Shown piece by piece: positions 25,373 through 34,489 of a stretch of DNA of 64,000 nt. The stretch is from Prodigiosinella confusarubida (GTDB lineage: Bacteria > Pseudomonadota > Gammaproteobacteria > Enterobacterales > Enterobacteriaceae): NCBI RefSeq assembly GCF_002847015.1, contig NZ_CP025085.1, positions 4,402,001 to 4,466,000 of the forward strand. Direction: 5' to 3'. Every line of letters starts with the position of its first letter. Position 1 is the stretch's first letter. The notes below the pieces were generated by a model. The model was not told the origin of the DNA. It did no database searches and saw nothing but the letters and a program-made list of their open reading frames with translations. Made by a program: the position numbers and the translations under genes.

Positions 25373-27086
25373 GGGAACCTCCTTTCGCCGCATCGCGCTG
25401 CAACTCACGCAGGCGGCGTAACACGCGGATCAGCCGCATCATTTTAACGACATGCAGATCATCAAAAACAGGCTGGTCGCTTATCACAGGCGAACCGAAA
25501 AAATTTAGGCAGAACATGAACATATTAAAAGGTTCGCTCGAAAAGCTCCCGGTCATTCCCGCTAGGAAAAGCACAAATTCATTGCTGCTTTGAGCAGAGG
25601 CGCTATAGCCAGCCGAGTGTTCGGTTTTATCTTCAGAAATACTGTCTGTGCACCCCATCGCCTCGGCGAGTTCAAAAGCCAGCCGATAAGCCATATCCTG
25701 CAAGTGCTCGATATCGTCCTGTAATGCGGGGATATGCCAGATATCGTTGACCGGCTCCAACCCAACCGCCGCAAACGCCACGGAGGAGACAGAACGGTCG
25801 GTTTCATCAGAAGATTCAGATAACGCAGAAAATAGGTTGTCCGTATTAAAGGCCGGGCGGGCTTCAGTCTGCCCGCTGATAACGGTGGAGCCACCATAGA
25901 GATCTGGCTGGGTTTCAGTTCTGTCAGTGGGACGTTTCTGATCTCCGTCCATCAGGGTCTGCATGGATGAAGGTAATGTCGGGACAAGCAATTCAGCCTT
26001 GTTATCCGGCGACGGTTCAGGTCGGGTACCCGCGCCGGTCAGGGTACCGGAACGCAGGCCGGTGAGGTGAGGTTCCCCATCAGACTGTGGTGGGAGCTGG
26101 GTGATCGCTTTGCCTGATGATGCAGGCTGTGGTGACTCCTGATATATGACGACCGGCGGCTTAGGCGGGTCACCAAACATTTCCCGACGCTGCTGCTCTT
26201 TCGGATCAAGTTCAATCAGCCAACGGTCATAATTTAAAGAGGGGTGAGGTAATGCCTTGAGCAGTTCACCGATAAGCTCATCACGGAACATTTCGAGGGA
26301 GTACAAGTCTGGGTTATTAAACGACTCACTCGTCTTTCTGAAAACATCATCATATGTTTGGGTGGTATCAACACTGGTGCAATACTCACTCCATGTTTTT
26401 TCGGCGGCGGACCGCAATGCAAGCAAAGGCATCACTTGCCCACGGCTCAACCCAGACTTCAGCACATCAGGCATATAGGGATAGAGATATTTTAACGTAT
26501 CTTCCATACGACTGATCGAAGAGTTATGGATCGGATAACCTTCCTGATTAAGCAAATCTGAGAGTTCCCTAAGCGAAACATTTCTTCCGAGCTGTTTCTC
26601 GCTGATAGCCCGTGCGTTATGAATCCCTAAGGCTTTTTCAAGGTAGGTCAGGTCGCCCCGGACTTCATTTTCAGCCAGATGGCCAATCAAGCACTTCAGC
26701 CGTCCCGGCCATGGCTTAACAATGGTCTGGATCCGATAAAAACGGTCTTCTCCGGTTTCTTGCCATAATTCACAGAGGATCTGATAACGAGTATTCCCTC
26801 CGTCGCTGAAGATATACACATCCTCACCGTCCGGATCGCGTGTCACTTTAGGAATGGAATCCAACCCGCGCGCGCGGATTGAGGACTTAATGTCATTAAA
26901 CCGGGGATTACGGGAAGTTCGCGGATTATCTGGATTGGGACGCAGCTGATCCAGAGTAAGCACCATCGCCATTTCACTGACAGGAGGTACCAGCGGTGAA
27001 ACATTGCTTTCGGAGTTCAGCAGTGACGGTGATTTCCCCCGCTGAAGCATGGCATCTGAAAGATTCACTTTGTTGTATTTGGCCAT
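25362..27086 (-). CDS. parB: ParB family protein, ICE PFGI-1 class (TIGR03764-like)
   Basis: 574 aa. The ParB N-terminal nuclease-like domain is at residues 40-140 (LTLDQLRPNPDNPRTSRNPR, IFSDGGNTRYQIL), then an HTH region (ISEKQLGRNVSLRELSDLLN, SSISRMEDTLKYL, SGLSRGQVMPLLAL). A long variable stretch (310-430) precedes a C-terminal dimerisation part. It should bind a centromere-like site and work with ParA to keep the ICE. It starts exactly where the helicase gene stops (1-bp overlap). Larger than chromosomal ParB (about 300 aa), as usual for this class. Confidence 0.92.
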   Translation of the reverse strand: MAKYNKVNLSDAMLQRGKSPSLLNSESNVSPLVPPVSEMAMVLTLDQLRPNPDNPRTSRNPRFNDIKSSIRARGLDSIPKVTRDPDGEDVYIFSDGGNTRYQILCELWQETGEDRFYRIQTIVKPWPGRLKCLIGHLAENEVRGDLTYLEKALGIHNARAISEKQLGRNVSLRELSDLLNQEGYPIHNSSISRMEDTLKYLYPYMPDVLKSGLSRGQVMPLLALRSAAEKTWSEYCTSVDTTQTYDDVFRKTSESFNNPDLYSLEMFRDELIGELLKALPHPSLNYDRWLIELDPKEQQRREMFGDPPKPPVVIYQESPQPASSGKAITQLPPQSDGEPHLTGLRSGTLTGAGTRPEPSPDNKAELLVPTLPSSMQTLMDGDQKRPTDRTETQPDLYGGSTVISGQTEARPAFNTDNLFSALSESSDETDRSVSSVAFAAVGLEPVNDIWHIPALQDDIEHLQDMAYRLAFELAEAMGCTDSISEDKTEHSAGYSASAQSSNEFVLFLAGMTGSFSSEPFNMFMFCLNFFGSPVISDQPVFDDLHVVKMMRLIRVLRRLRELQRDAAKGGSHEL

Positions 27087-28459
27087 CAGTATGTCCCTCC
27101 CTGAACGGCAGGAGCCCGAAGAGACTCAAAACGCGTAAACCTGCTGTCAAACCGCAGTCTGATCATACCGATGGGTCCCTGACGCTGCTTGCCAATGATA
27201 ATTTCAGCAAGTCCTTTATCTTCCGTGTCCGGGTTATAGACTTCATCGCGATAAACGAACATGATGACGTCGGCATCCTGCTCCAGCGCTCCGGAGTCAC
27301 GCAGGTCACCATTATTTGGTCGTTTATCTGCACGGGATTCAAGAGAGCGGTTAAGCTGCGAGAGCGCCACAACTGGACATTTCATCTCCTTGGCCAGTGC
27401 CTTTAGCGATCGGGAAATTTCAGCGATTTCCTGCGTCCTGTTCTCCTGATCAGGGCAGCGCATCAGTTGTAAATAATCCAGCATGATAAGCGACGGTTTA
27501 CCGTGTTTACGGGCACTGCGACGCGCTCGAATGCGAAGCATTGACGGTGTCAGGTAGCTGCTATCATCAATAATCAACCGGTCGCGCCATTCATTCGCAA
27601 TGAGACCTGCTACGTTGCTGATACGCGCCCAATCTTCATCCTCTAACAGTCCGCTTTTCAGACGCTGAAGTTCCACATTTCCCAGAGAGGAGATCATACG
27701 CATCAGTAACTGTTCAGTCGGTTGTTCAAGGCTGTACACCTGAACGACACTGTCTCTCTGCTGCTCAAGCGCGCCAGTGACTATCCCCATCGCCAGTGCC
27801 GTTTTGCCCATCGATGGACGACCGGCCAGCAACACTAAATCACTGGCCTGCAGCCCGCAGGTGCGGGTATCAAGATCATCAAAACCTGTCGGCGTACCAG
27901 TTATCCCATTACCGGATTCATTACGTATCTCCAGATCACTGATAAGACGCTCTAGCCCCTCAATCACAGACGTGCCTTTTTCCGGCTCCGCTTTTTCGGC
28001 AATATCAATGATCCGTTTTTCAGACTGTTCCAGGATGGCGGATATATCAGCCCGCGGGGCTGATACTTCCCTGGTCAGATCGTTGCCTAATGCGGCGAGC
28101 TGACGTGCGCGGCTATACCTCGCCACAATTTCACTGTATGCCACAATATTGGCGGCGCTGGGCGTGTCTTTACTGAGTGTGGCGGAGTAACTAAATCCAC
28201 CCACCAGTTCGAGCAAGTTCTGTTGTTCAAGAGAGTCGGTCAATGTAATGAGGTCAATGGGCTTGCCCGCGTCAATCAGACGTTTCATTTCACGAAAATA
28301 GATTTGATGAGCTTTGCTGAAAAAATCCTCTGCTGAAATGATGAGCGCGACATCATCCCAGCGGTCGTTATCGAGCATTAACCCGCCTAAAATGCTTTGT
28401 TCGGCCCCGTAAGACACGAGGCCTTTCAGCTTATCTTTATCCAAATCAGCCGGTTTCAT
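27086..28459 (-). CDS. dnaB: Replicative DNA helicase, DnaB family
   Basis: 457 aa. The N-terminal DnaB domain (AEQSILGGLMLDNDRWDDVA, AHQIYFREMKRLIDAGKPID) is followed by a RecA-like helicase domain with Walker A GRPSMGKTAL (about residue 212), Walker B LIMLDYLQLM, and the QLNRSLESRADKRP ... RDSGALEQDADVI region. An ICE-encoded copy suggests the element can set up its own replisome with the nearby initiator. Operon order parA-dnaB-parB, with 4-bp and 1-bp overlaps. No intein seen. Confidence 0.95.
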   Translation of the reverse strand: MKPADLDKDKLKGLVSYGAEQSILGGLMLDNDRWDDVALIISAEDFFSKAHQIYFREMKRLIDAGKPIDLITLTDSLEQQNLLELVGGFSYSATLSKDTPSAANIVAYSEIVARYSRARQLAALGNDLTREVSAPRADISAILEQSEKRIIDIAEKAEPEKGTSVIEGLERLISDLEIRNESGNGITGTPTGFDDLDTRTCGLQASDLVLLAGRPSMGKTALAMGIVTGALEQQRDSVVQVYSLEQPTEQLLMRMISSLGNVELQRLKSGLLEDEDWARISNVAGLIANEWRDRLIIDDSSYLTPSMLRIRARRSARKHGKPSLIMLDYLQLMRCPDQENRTQEIAEISRSLKALAKEMKCPVVALSQLNRSLESRADKRPNNGDLRDSGALEQDADVIMFVYRDEVYNPDTEDKGLAEIIIGKQRQGPIGMIRLRFDSRFTRFESLRAPAVQGGTY

Positions 28460-29331
28460 AGGCTCACCTGCCCTTCAGTTTTCAGTGAGTCGAAACGGCT
28501 CTGCCATTCAGGGAAAAGTTCGCAGGCCAGTTGGTGCATGGTGGAGAATGCAGAATCACTGACACGCCCTGTTTTCTTTTCCAGACGATGGGCCGGCTGA
28601 CCAACCGCATGTCCTTCAACATAAATTTCAAGGTCATAGATAAAGGTGCTAAGCAGAGAGACATCAATCTTCTCGCAGTGCGCACTGTATCTGCCGTCAT
28701 TAATGATTTCTTCGAGCTGCTGGTACGTTGCGCGAGCAAGGCGGGTGTACTTCATGCAATTAATCAAAATGCGGATTTCGGGGAGCTTCAGACCAAGTGC
28801 GGAAAAAGGCAGCAGGTTTTCCATCATATTGACAGTGCCACGGATGAACTCCCTGACATCAGGCAGTATGGGTTTTACCACGCCCACAGCTGTCTGTGTC
28901 GCCGCAAGAACAATCAATTCCAGCATAATGGAACGGGCACCTTGGGAATCAACGATGATGACGTCATAAGACTGGAAAAGGGGATGCTGCAGAACATTGC
29001 GTAAGCGTAACCGCCCGTCTGGAGCGTGCAGCATGGCAGTAGGAAGCTGAGCGTGGGGATCGTTGGAAACAATCACATCCAACCCGTCAATAACACTATT
29101 GGATATGATGCTGGAAGGCTGACTTAGATCCGCAGTCTGCATGAGCAACTCATACAAACCTTTGGGTGCTTCGTAGGTGAGAGAGAAAATGCTACTGGCC
29201 GTGGGCTGAGCATAATCACCATCGATGAGAAGGACTTTTAGATTTGCATCGGCAAGGAAACCGGCAAGGTTGGCTGCTTGAGTGGATTTACCTTCCCCAC
29301 CCTTGGTAGAAATTACTGGAATTACATGCAT
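28456..29331 (-). CDS. parA: ParA family partition ATPase, first gene of the ICE
   Basis: 291 aa. Deviant Walker A STKGGEGKSTQAANLAGFLA (KGGxGKS) at residues 9-28, Asp in LLIDGDYAQPTAS, and IIVDSQGARSIML as the second ATPase motif. Works with ParB in ICE maintenance. It is the first gene inside the att site, as in SPI-7 (STY4521 position). Only about 80 bp separate its start from the att repeat, and its promoter must lie there. Confidence 0.93.
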   Translation of the reverse strand: MHVIPVISTKGGEGKSTQAANLAGFLADANLKVLLIDGDYAQPTASSIFSLTYEAPKGLYELLMQTADLSQPSSIISNSVIDGLDVIVSNDPHAQLPTAMLHAPDGRLRLRNVLQHPLFQSYDVIIVDSQGARSIMLELIVLAATQTAVGVVKPILPDVREFIRGTVNMMENLLPFSALGLKLPEIRILINCMKYTRLARATYQQLEEIINDGRYSAHCEKIDVSLLSTFIYDLEIYVEGHAVGQPAHRLEKKTGRVSDSAFSTMHQLACELFPEWQSRFDSLKTEGQVSL

Positions 29332-29410
29332 TTAGGCACCTGATATTTATCTCAGGATGCGAACTTGCATTTAAATCACAAGATAGTAATGAATTTAACA
29401 ATTAGACATA

Positions 29411-29459
29411 AGGATTGAAAATCCTCGTGTCCTTGGTTCGATTCCGAGTCCGGGCACCA
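29411..29459 (+). other. ICE attachment site: 3' part of tRNA-Phe
   Basis: The 49 bp from the anticodon arm (GAA at 29417-29419) through the variable loop and T arm to the CCA end match the 3' part of enterobacterial tRNA-Phe. The 5' part is absent, so this is the duplicated att copy and not a working tRNA. It marks the parA-side border of the ICE. The intact tRNA should be at the other ICE end, beyond position 1. Confidence 0.92.
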
Positions 29460-29519
29460 TATTTTTGTTTTGGGACGTCTCTATTCGTCCGGGAACATAG
29501 AAAAATCAGTAATTTGATG

Positions 29520-29554
29520 AAAATCTGGAGTACCTCAAGGTACTACAAGATTTT
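29520..29554. repeat. Nested inverted repeat between att site and integrase remnant
   Basis: Outer arms AAAATCT/AGATTTT with inner arms AGTACC/GGTACT around a TCAA loop. It lies between the tRNA 3' end and the integrase start, where integrase or excisionase arm sites and the int promoter are expected. Confidence 0.6.
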
Positions 29555-29622
29555 TTGACATCCGTAGTTTTTGGGGGCTTAATTGGGGGCCTGTCGGTTC
29601 GATAAACTACGGAGCCCCAGCC

Positions 29623-30142
29623 ATGCCTCTGACTGATACCACCATCCGCAACACCAAGCCACTCGATAAACCTTACAAACTCAGCGACGCGCAGGGTTTA
29701 TACCTGCTAATCAAACCTAACGGTTCTAAACTCTGGCATCTTAAGTACCGCTTCGGCGGCAAAGAGAAAAAGCTGGCGTTTGGCGCTTACCCAACCGTCA
29801 CGCTGGCAAATGCCCGTAAACTGCGTGAAGAATCCCGAACTATTCTCAGCGCAGGGGACGATCCCAGTGTTAAGAAACAGCACGACAAACAGGCGAAGAA
29901 AAACGGCAATACCTTTGAGGCCGTTTCACGTCAGTGGGTGGCCGCGAACATTCGCTGGAGTGAGACACACGCCGCCAAAGTCCTGCGCTCGCTGGAGAAC
30001 TGTTCACACCGCCTATATCCACAAGGCGGAACACCTCGACGAACGCACACAGATGATGCAATGGCGGTCAGACTATCTCGACGCCTGCCAGCATCAATTC
30101 ATCCCGGCTTACCGCTTTGAGAAGCCTGTTAAGGTCGCCTAA
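29623..30142 (+). pseudogene. P4-type tyrosine integrase with internal deletion
   Basis: The N-terminal arm-binding domain (DUF4102) is intact for about 126 codons: MPLTDTTIRNTKPLDKPYKL, SDAQGLYLLIKPNGSKLWHL, then LAFGAYPTVTLANAR. At about 30001 the frame jumps to the extreme C-terminus of the same family (HKAEHLDERTQMMQWRSDYL, read in the next frame to the stop at 30142). The core catalytic domain, roughly 230-250 residues, is gone. It starts 163 bp after the tRNA-Phe 3' end and points away from it, as P4-like island integrases do, so a second tRNA-Phe island lies here but cannot excise with its own enzyme. Confidence 0.9.
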
Positions 30143-30164
30143 GTCAGTTTGATGACCAGATAAA

Positions 30165-30208
30165 GAAAAGCCGCTCCTGAACGAACAGGTGCGGCTTTTC
30201 TTTTTTTG
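30165..30208 (+). terminator. Rho-independent terminator after the integrase remnant
   Basis: Stem AAAAGCCGC(T)CCTG / CAGG(T)GCGGCTTTT with an AACGAA loop, followed by CTTTTTTT. It lies 23 bp after the integrase stop on the plus strand. Confidence 0.85.
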
Positions 30209-31045
30209 TCTACGACGCTATTGCATCAGGGCTGAGGCGGAGCGCAGCAGAGAGCACCGAACATCCCTGACACAACAGCGGAATCCGTTACCATCGCATG
30301 TGCTCATTTTTACAGGGACAAGCCATATCAACAGGCGACGCTTGTATGGCTTTTCAATTCCTGCGCCCCCCTCAGGAATTGAAAAGTGGCGTGAAGCGAG
30401 GAAATTTCATTTCGCAGAAATGACTAATTTGCGTCGCCCGAACCCACCGGCGAGCGTTTACCCCAAGGGGAACCGAGCAGGCCGGGGGGAGCCGAATAAA
30501 TTTTGCCGCCCCAGCGAGCGAAAAGACGCGCCCACGCGTCGGTTTATTTGGGGGGCGTCAGCCCCGCAGGAACTGGCGCACACCGTTCGAGCCGGGAAGT
30601 GTACTTCTCGGCGCATGGCACTCGACCGCTTTCAAATAACGGTGGTGTGCTCGGTCGCGCTGACGGCGATGTACCGGCTGGTCATCAACGATCCGCTGAC
30701 CACTGCGCTGCGCTGACTGGGCCGGACTTCCGGCCCCGAAAAATTACTTCAGGACGGTGAAGTCACCCTGCCAGCAGGGTTTTCAGCCGTTAACTTTAGT
30801 TACGCAGGTACCCAACCTCTGTACCGATTCGAAAGTTAGATTTGGGCATTATTTATCCTGCCTGGCAGGAGCTAAAGTAACTCAGACCAATGGCCGATTA
30901 ATTCCGGTAAAATTAGTATCGAAATGCAGCGGACATTCCACACAACGGCTGAGAGCCAATATCTCGGCCGATACTATCATTCAAACAATAAACTGAAATT
31001 GACCGGTACCCCGTTAAGCAGCCAATAGCTTGGTGGCTCTGCCTT
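30209..31045. other. Gene-poor island remnant
   Basis: About 830 bp with no gene I can support. Plus-strand frames at 30189-30716 and 30757-30996 stay open but show no family motif. The GC-rich part (30440-30720) has several short G/C inverted repeats, such as GGGCCGGACTTCCGGCCC near 30719. It probably holds decayed cargo or control DNA of the tRNA-Phe island. Confidence 0.4.
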
Positions 31046-31999
31046 TTAGCTGACATAGGCTGCTAGTGCCATCTGCGATACATGTAGCGCATCATCTTTT
31101 GCAAAGACAGCGAGCAAATAATCGATCGTTGCGCGTACTCTGGGGGCCATCAAAGCCCGGTGCGGATACTGCATTACCATCTCGTAGCTGCCAGGATCAT
31201 GTTGGCCTAATAACAGCACTTTTAATGTGCCGGAACTTAGATGCTTCCATGCATGGTGAACGCCAACCTGTGCAATACCCATATCAAAACTGGCAGCCTG
31301 AACCAAAGCTTCTGGAGCCGACAAGGTCAGCATGGCATGATTCTGGTCTAGTGTGATGATGCTGCCATCTTCTGCCCGAAAGCACCAAGGAGAAACCCGT
31401 CCTCCCAAGAAGCGACGGGTAATCAGCTTGTGTTGACTGAGTTCCTTCGGCGTACTCGGAACGCCATTGCGCTCCAGATAGGTTGGAGATGCAACAAGAA
31501 CCATGTTCAGGCGGCATATTGGTCGCGCTATCAAAGCAGAATCAGCAATACGCCCACCTCTGATCGCCAGATCGTAACCGTCATGCACCAAATCGATAAC
31601 CCGATCATCGAAGTCGACTTCGACGGATAAGCCTGGGTAGCGGGTCAACAGTCCCGGAAGTGCTGGCATCAGTTGGTCTCGACCAAATGCTGAGCTGGTC
31701 GAAATGCGAACGTGTCCGCTCGTTTCCACACGTTGAGCGGCGACAGCATCCACTGCGGTATCGAGCGCCTCTAGCGCAATACGCGCTTGCTTGAGGAATG
31801 CAGAGCCTTCGTTGGTGAGATTAAGGGTTCGCGTGGTGCGGTTCATCAACCGGACACCCAGGGCCTGTTCCAGTCTGGCCACATTCTTGCTAACTGCTGC
31901 TGCACTGATTCCTAGCATACGGGCAGCTGCGGCAAAGCTGCCTGCATCCGCGACTTGCACAAAAGAAAGAATGGCACGTACGCGCTGTGATAAATCCAT
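31046..31999 (-). CDS. LysR family transcriptional regulator
   Basis: 317 aa. Winged HTH at residues 10-68 (FVQVADAGSFAAAARMLGIS, AAAVSKNVARLEQALGVRL), then a periplasmic-binding-protein-like effector domain (about 92-300). It is divergent from the iron alcohol dehydrogenase gene, with 196 bp between, so it most likely controls the plus-strand redox cluster and itself. The effector is unknown; an electrophile such as an aldehyde or quinone would fit the neighbours (inference). Confidence 0.9.
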   Translation of the reverse strand: MDLSQRVRAILSFVQVADAGSFAAAARMLGISAAAVSKNVARLEQALGVRLMNRTTRTLNLTNEGSAFLKQARIALEALDTAVDAVAAQRVETSGHVRISTSSAFGRDQLMPALPGLLTRYPGLSVEVDFDDRVIDLVHDGYDLAIRGGRIADSALIARPICRLNMVLVASPTYLERNGVPSTPKELSQHKLITRRFLGGRVSPWCFRAEDGSIITLDQNHAMLTLSAPEALVQAASFDMGIAQVGVHHAWKHLSSGTLKVLLLGQHDPGSYEMVMQYPHRALMAPRVRATIDYLLAVFAKDDALHVSQMALAAYVS

Positions 32000-32040
32000 T
32001 ACCCCTCCGAATATTCACACTGTCCCGATCATCTAATTAT

Positions 32041-32053
32041 TAACTTTAAGTTA
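32041..32053. promoter_or_regulatory. AT-rich palindrome, candidate LysR operator
   Basis: TAACTTTAAGTTA is a perfect 13-bp palindrome between the divergent LysR and dehydrogenase genes, inside a longer loose repeat (ATTAACTTTAAGTTAGTTAAT split at its ends). Size and place fit a LysR binding site, though the T-N11-A rule is only loosely met. Confidence 0.45.
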
Positions 32054-32195
32054 GTTAATCATAAACCAGATAACTCATTTTTGTTGCGAATGGCAACGCT
32101 CATAATCCATTCCATCGAGAACATGACAGTTGGCCCGTCCACTTCTTAATACTGTTCTTCAAATACCAATTATTTGATTTTCTCCGGAGACAATA

Positions 32196-33355
32196 ATGTT
32201 CAATTTTGAATTCCAGAACCCAACCCGCATCGTCTTTGGCCAAGAAACCGTGGCTCAACTCGATAGCCTTGTTCCCGCCAGCGCACGAGTAATGGTGCTC
32301 TACGGTAGAGAAAGTGCCGAACGCTATGGCACACTGGCTGAAGTTCGTTCCGCGCTGGGCCTACGCGAGCGCTTCGAGTTTGGCGGAATCGAACCCAATC
32401 CGACTTTTGAAACACTGATGCGTGCCGTTGAGCTGGCTCGCGCAGAAAAGGTGGATTTCCTGTTGGCCGTAGGCGGAGGCTCGGTTATTGACGGTACCAA
32501 ATTTGTTGCAGCAGCCACCTTGATTGCAACAGATCCATGGCAGATTCTGGAAACCTACGGGGCTGTGGTCACCCAAGCGCTGCCGTTCGGTGCGGTTCTG
32601 ACCTTGCCTGCCACTGGCTCGGAAATGAACAACGGCGCTGTGGTCACCCGCAAATCAACCAAGACCAAGGCGTACTTTACCTCGCCACGGGTATTTCCAC
32701 AGTTCTCGATTCTTGATCCAACAAAAACCTACACTTTGCCGGCAAGACAGCTTGCGAACGGGGTCATCGACTCATTTGTACATGTGATCGAGCAGTACCT
32801 GACCTTTCCCGCAGAGGGTCACGTTCAAGATCGATTTGCGGAAGGTCTGCTCCAGACGTTGATCGAAATCGGCCCGAAAGTTGTCAGCGAACCGGCTGAT
32901 TATAATTCGCGCGCCAATCTGATGTGGGCCGCCACGATGGCAGTGAATGGTCTGATCGGCGCAGGTGTACCGCAGGTCTGGGCAACACATTTGATGGGTC
33001 ACGAACTGACCGCGCAGTATGACATCGATCATACCCGTACGCTGGCAATCATTCTACCTTCGATGCTGCATATCCGTCGCGACAGTAAACGCGCCAAACT
33101 GCTGCAGTATGCTGAACGTATCTGGAACATCACCGAAGGCAAAGAAGATGACCGAGTCGATCAAGCCATCGAGAAAACCCGTATGTTCTTTGAAAACCTC
33201 GGCGTAAAAACCAGTCTTACCGACTACGACATTCCGGCAGCCGCCATTGATGGATTGTGGTTCAGCAATTGGAAGTGCATGGCATGAAACAGCTTGGAGA
33301 GCGTCAGGATGTAACGCTGGAAGTCAGCCGCAAGATTTTCGAAGCCAGCCTCTAA
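32196..33355 (+). pseudogene. YqhD-like iron/zinc alcohol dehydrogenase with 3' frameshift
   Basis: The first 355 or so residues are a normal group III alcohol dehydrogenase: NAD(P) site AVGGGSVIDGTKF, LPATGSEMNNGAVV, and metal ligands in NGVIDSFVHVIEQY and MGHELTAQYDIDH. After codon TTG at about 33257 the frame slips; the missing end (VQQLEVHGMKQLGERQD ... KIFEASL) is read in another frame to the stop at 33355. The truncated product ends at 33287, with about 26 C-terminal residues replaced. YqhD reduces short-chain aldehydes with NADPH. Metal and cofactor sites remain, so some activity is possible. Confidence 0.85.
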
Positions 33356-33414
33356 CTCTAAACAGCTTAACCGGCTCGGCTTGCAATGACAGGTCGGGTT
33401 TGGGAGATTTCATC

Positions 33415-33720
33415 ATGGCTAATCCTGCCTATTTCGTTTTCGACGTCAAAATCAACGATCCCGAAGGTATCAAACCTTATCAAGCCAAAGTGGCTGAAAC
33501 CTACGTGCCTTACGGCGGCCAGCCCATTGTTGCTAGCGGAAAAGTTGAGGTCTTGGAAGGCAAGGCACCAAACAGCATCATCGTGATTTTGCAGTTTCCC
33601 AGCATGGAACAAGCTCATGCCTGGCACGAATCCCCGGAATACCAGGCCATTCTCGGCTACCGGCAGGCGGCATCGGAGAGCAATGCCTATCTGGTTGAAG
33701 GCATAGCCCCAGTTATCTGA
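33415..33720 (+). CDS. DUF1330 family protein
   Basis: 101 aa starting at the ATG at 33415 (MANPAYFVFDVKINDPEG). The ferredoxin-like alpha/beta fold of DUF1330 is clear: YFVFDVKINDPEGIKPYQAK, VEVLEGKAPNSIIVILQFPS, HAWHESPEYQAI. Small dimeric proteins, function unknown, often beside redox enzymes. Second gene of the plus-strand cluster, 60 bp after the dehydrogenase end. Confidence 0.88.
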   Translation: MANPAYFVFDVKINDPEGIKPYQAKVAETYVPYGGQPIVASGKVEVLEGKAPNSIIVILQFPSMEQAHAWHESPEYQAILGYRQAASESNAYLVEGIAPVI

Positions 33721-33759
33721 ATACGCACACACAAAGAACAGAACTCAAGGAACATCCAA

Positions 33760-34308
33760 ATGAAAACCCTCGTTATCGTTTCCCATCCCTATCCCGAACA
33801 ATCTATTGCAACCAAAGCGTTGCAACAAATTGCCGAAAAAACCGTCGATGCCACCGTTCGTAATCTCGAAGCCCTGTATGGCAGCGATATCAACGGCTTT
33901 GACGTTGCTGCCGAACAAAAAGCGGCGGAAGCGGCAGATCGCATTGTGTTTCTCTTCCCAGTTCATTGGTTCAATCTGACCCCGATGCTCAAGGCCTATC
34001 TCAATAGGGTCTGGACGTATGGCTGGGCATTTGGTCCGAATGGCATCGCCCTGAAGGACAAGGAAATGCAGATTGTTGTAACTGCGGGAGCCAACGAGTT
34101 CACCTATTCGGAAGAAGGCATCATCCGGAGCACCATGGCGGAAGTGTTGAGCCCGATGAAGGCCAGTGCTCTCTACATTGGCATGAAGTACAACCAGCCG
34201 CTGGCTTTCTACGAAGCGATGGGAGCCACTGGAGAAACCATTTCTTTTCTTCAAAAAACCTTTGCCGAACGGTTAGATATGTCGTTGGGCTCAGTGATAC
34301 AGGAATAA
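33760..34308 (+). CDS. NAD(P)H-dependent quinone oxidoreductase (flavodoxin fold, KefF/MdaB type)
   Basis: 182 aa. LVIVSHPYPEQSIATKAL binds the FMN/FAD phosphate, and IVFLFPVHWFNLTPMLKAYL with the following VWTYGWAFG is the flavin and substrate strand of the family. It reduces quinones or other electrophiles by two electrons. 39 bp after the DUF1330 gene; likely co-transcribed. Confidence 0.88.
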   Translation: MKTLVIVSHPYPEQSIATKALQQIAEKTVDATVRNLEALYGSDINGFDVAAEQKAAEAADRIVFLFPVHWFNLTPMLKAYLNRVWTYGWAFGPNGIALKDKEMQIVVTAGANEFTYSEEGIIRSTMAEVLSPMKASALYIGMKYNQPLAFYEAMGATGETISFLQKTFAERLDMSLGSVIQE

Positions 34309-34489
34309 TTTAGGCGAAAAACCAAGAATTGCCTATAGGCCATCTGCTGCCTCTTTTCACAAGAAGCGGCAGCTCACTAGCAAGAGGGTTAGGCAACAAC
34401 ATCCGAGGATCGAGCTATCCCTTGCATGGTAAGACAAGAAAGAATGCTTATCGAAAATTATAACGGACAACTGAGGTTGTCTTCATGAG

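Noticed and set aside
29411..29459. Functional tRNA-Phe gene
   Set aside because: Only the part from the anticodon arm to CCA is present; the upstream bases do not form acceptor, D arm or the 5' half.
30189..30716. 175-aa plus-strand gene
   Set aside because: It begins inside a terminator T run, has biased low-quality composition and no recognised motif.
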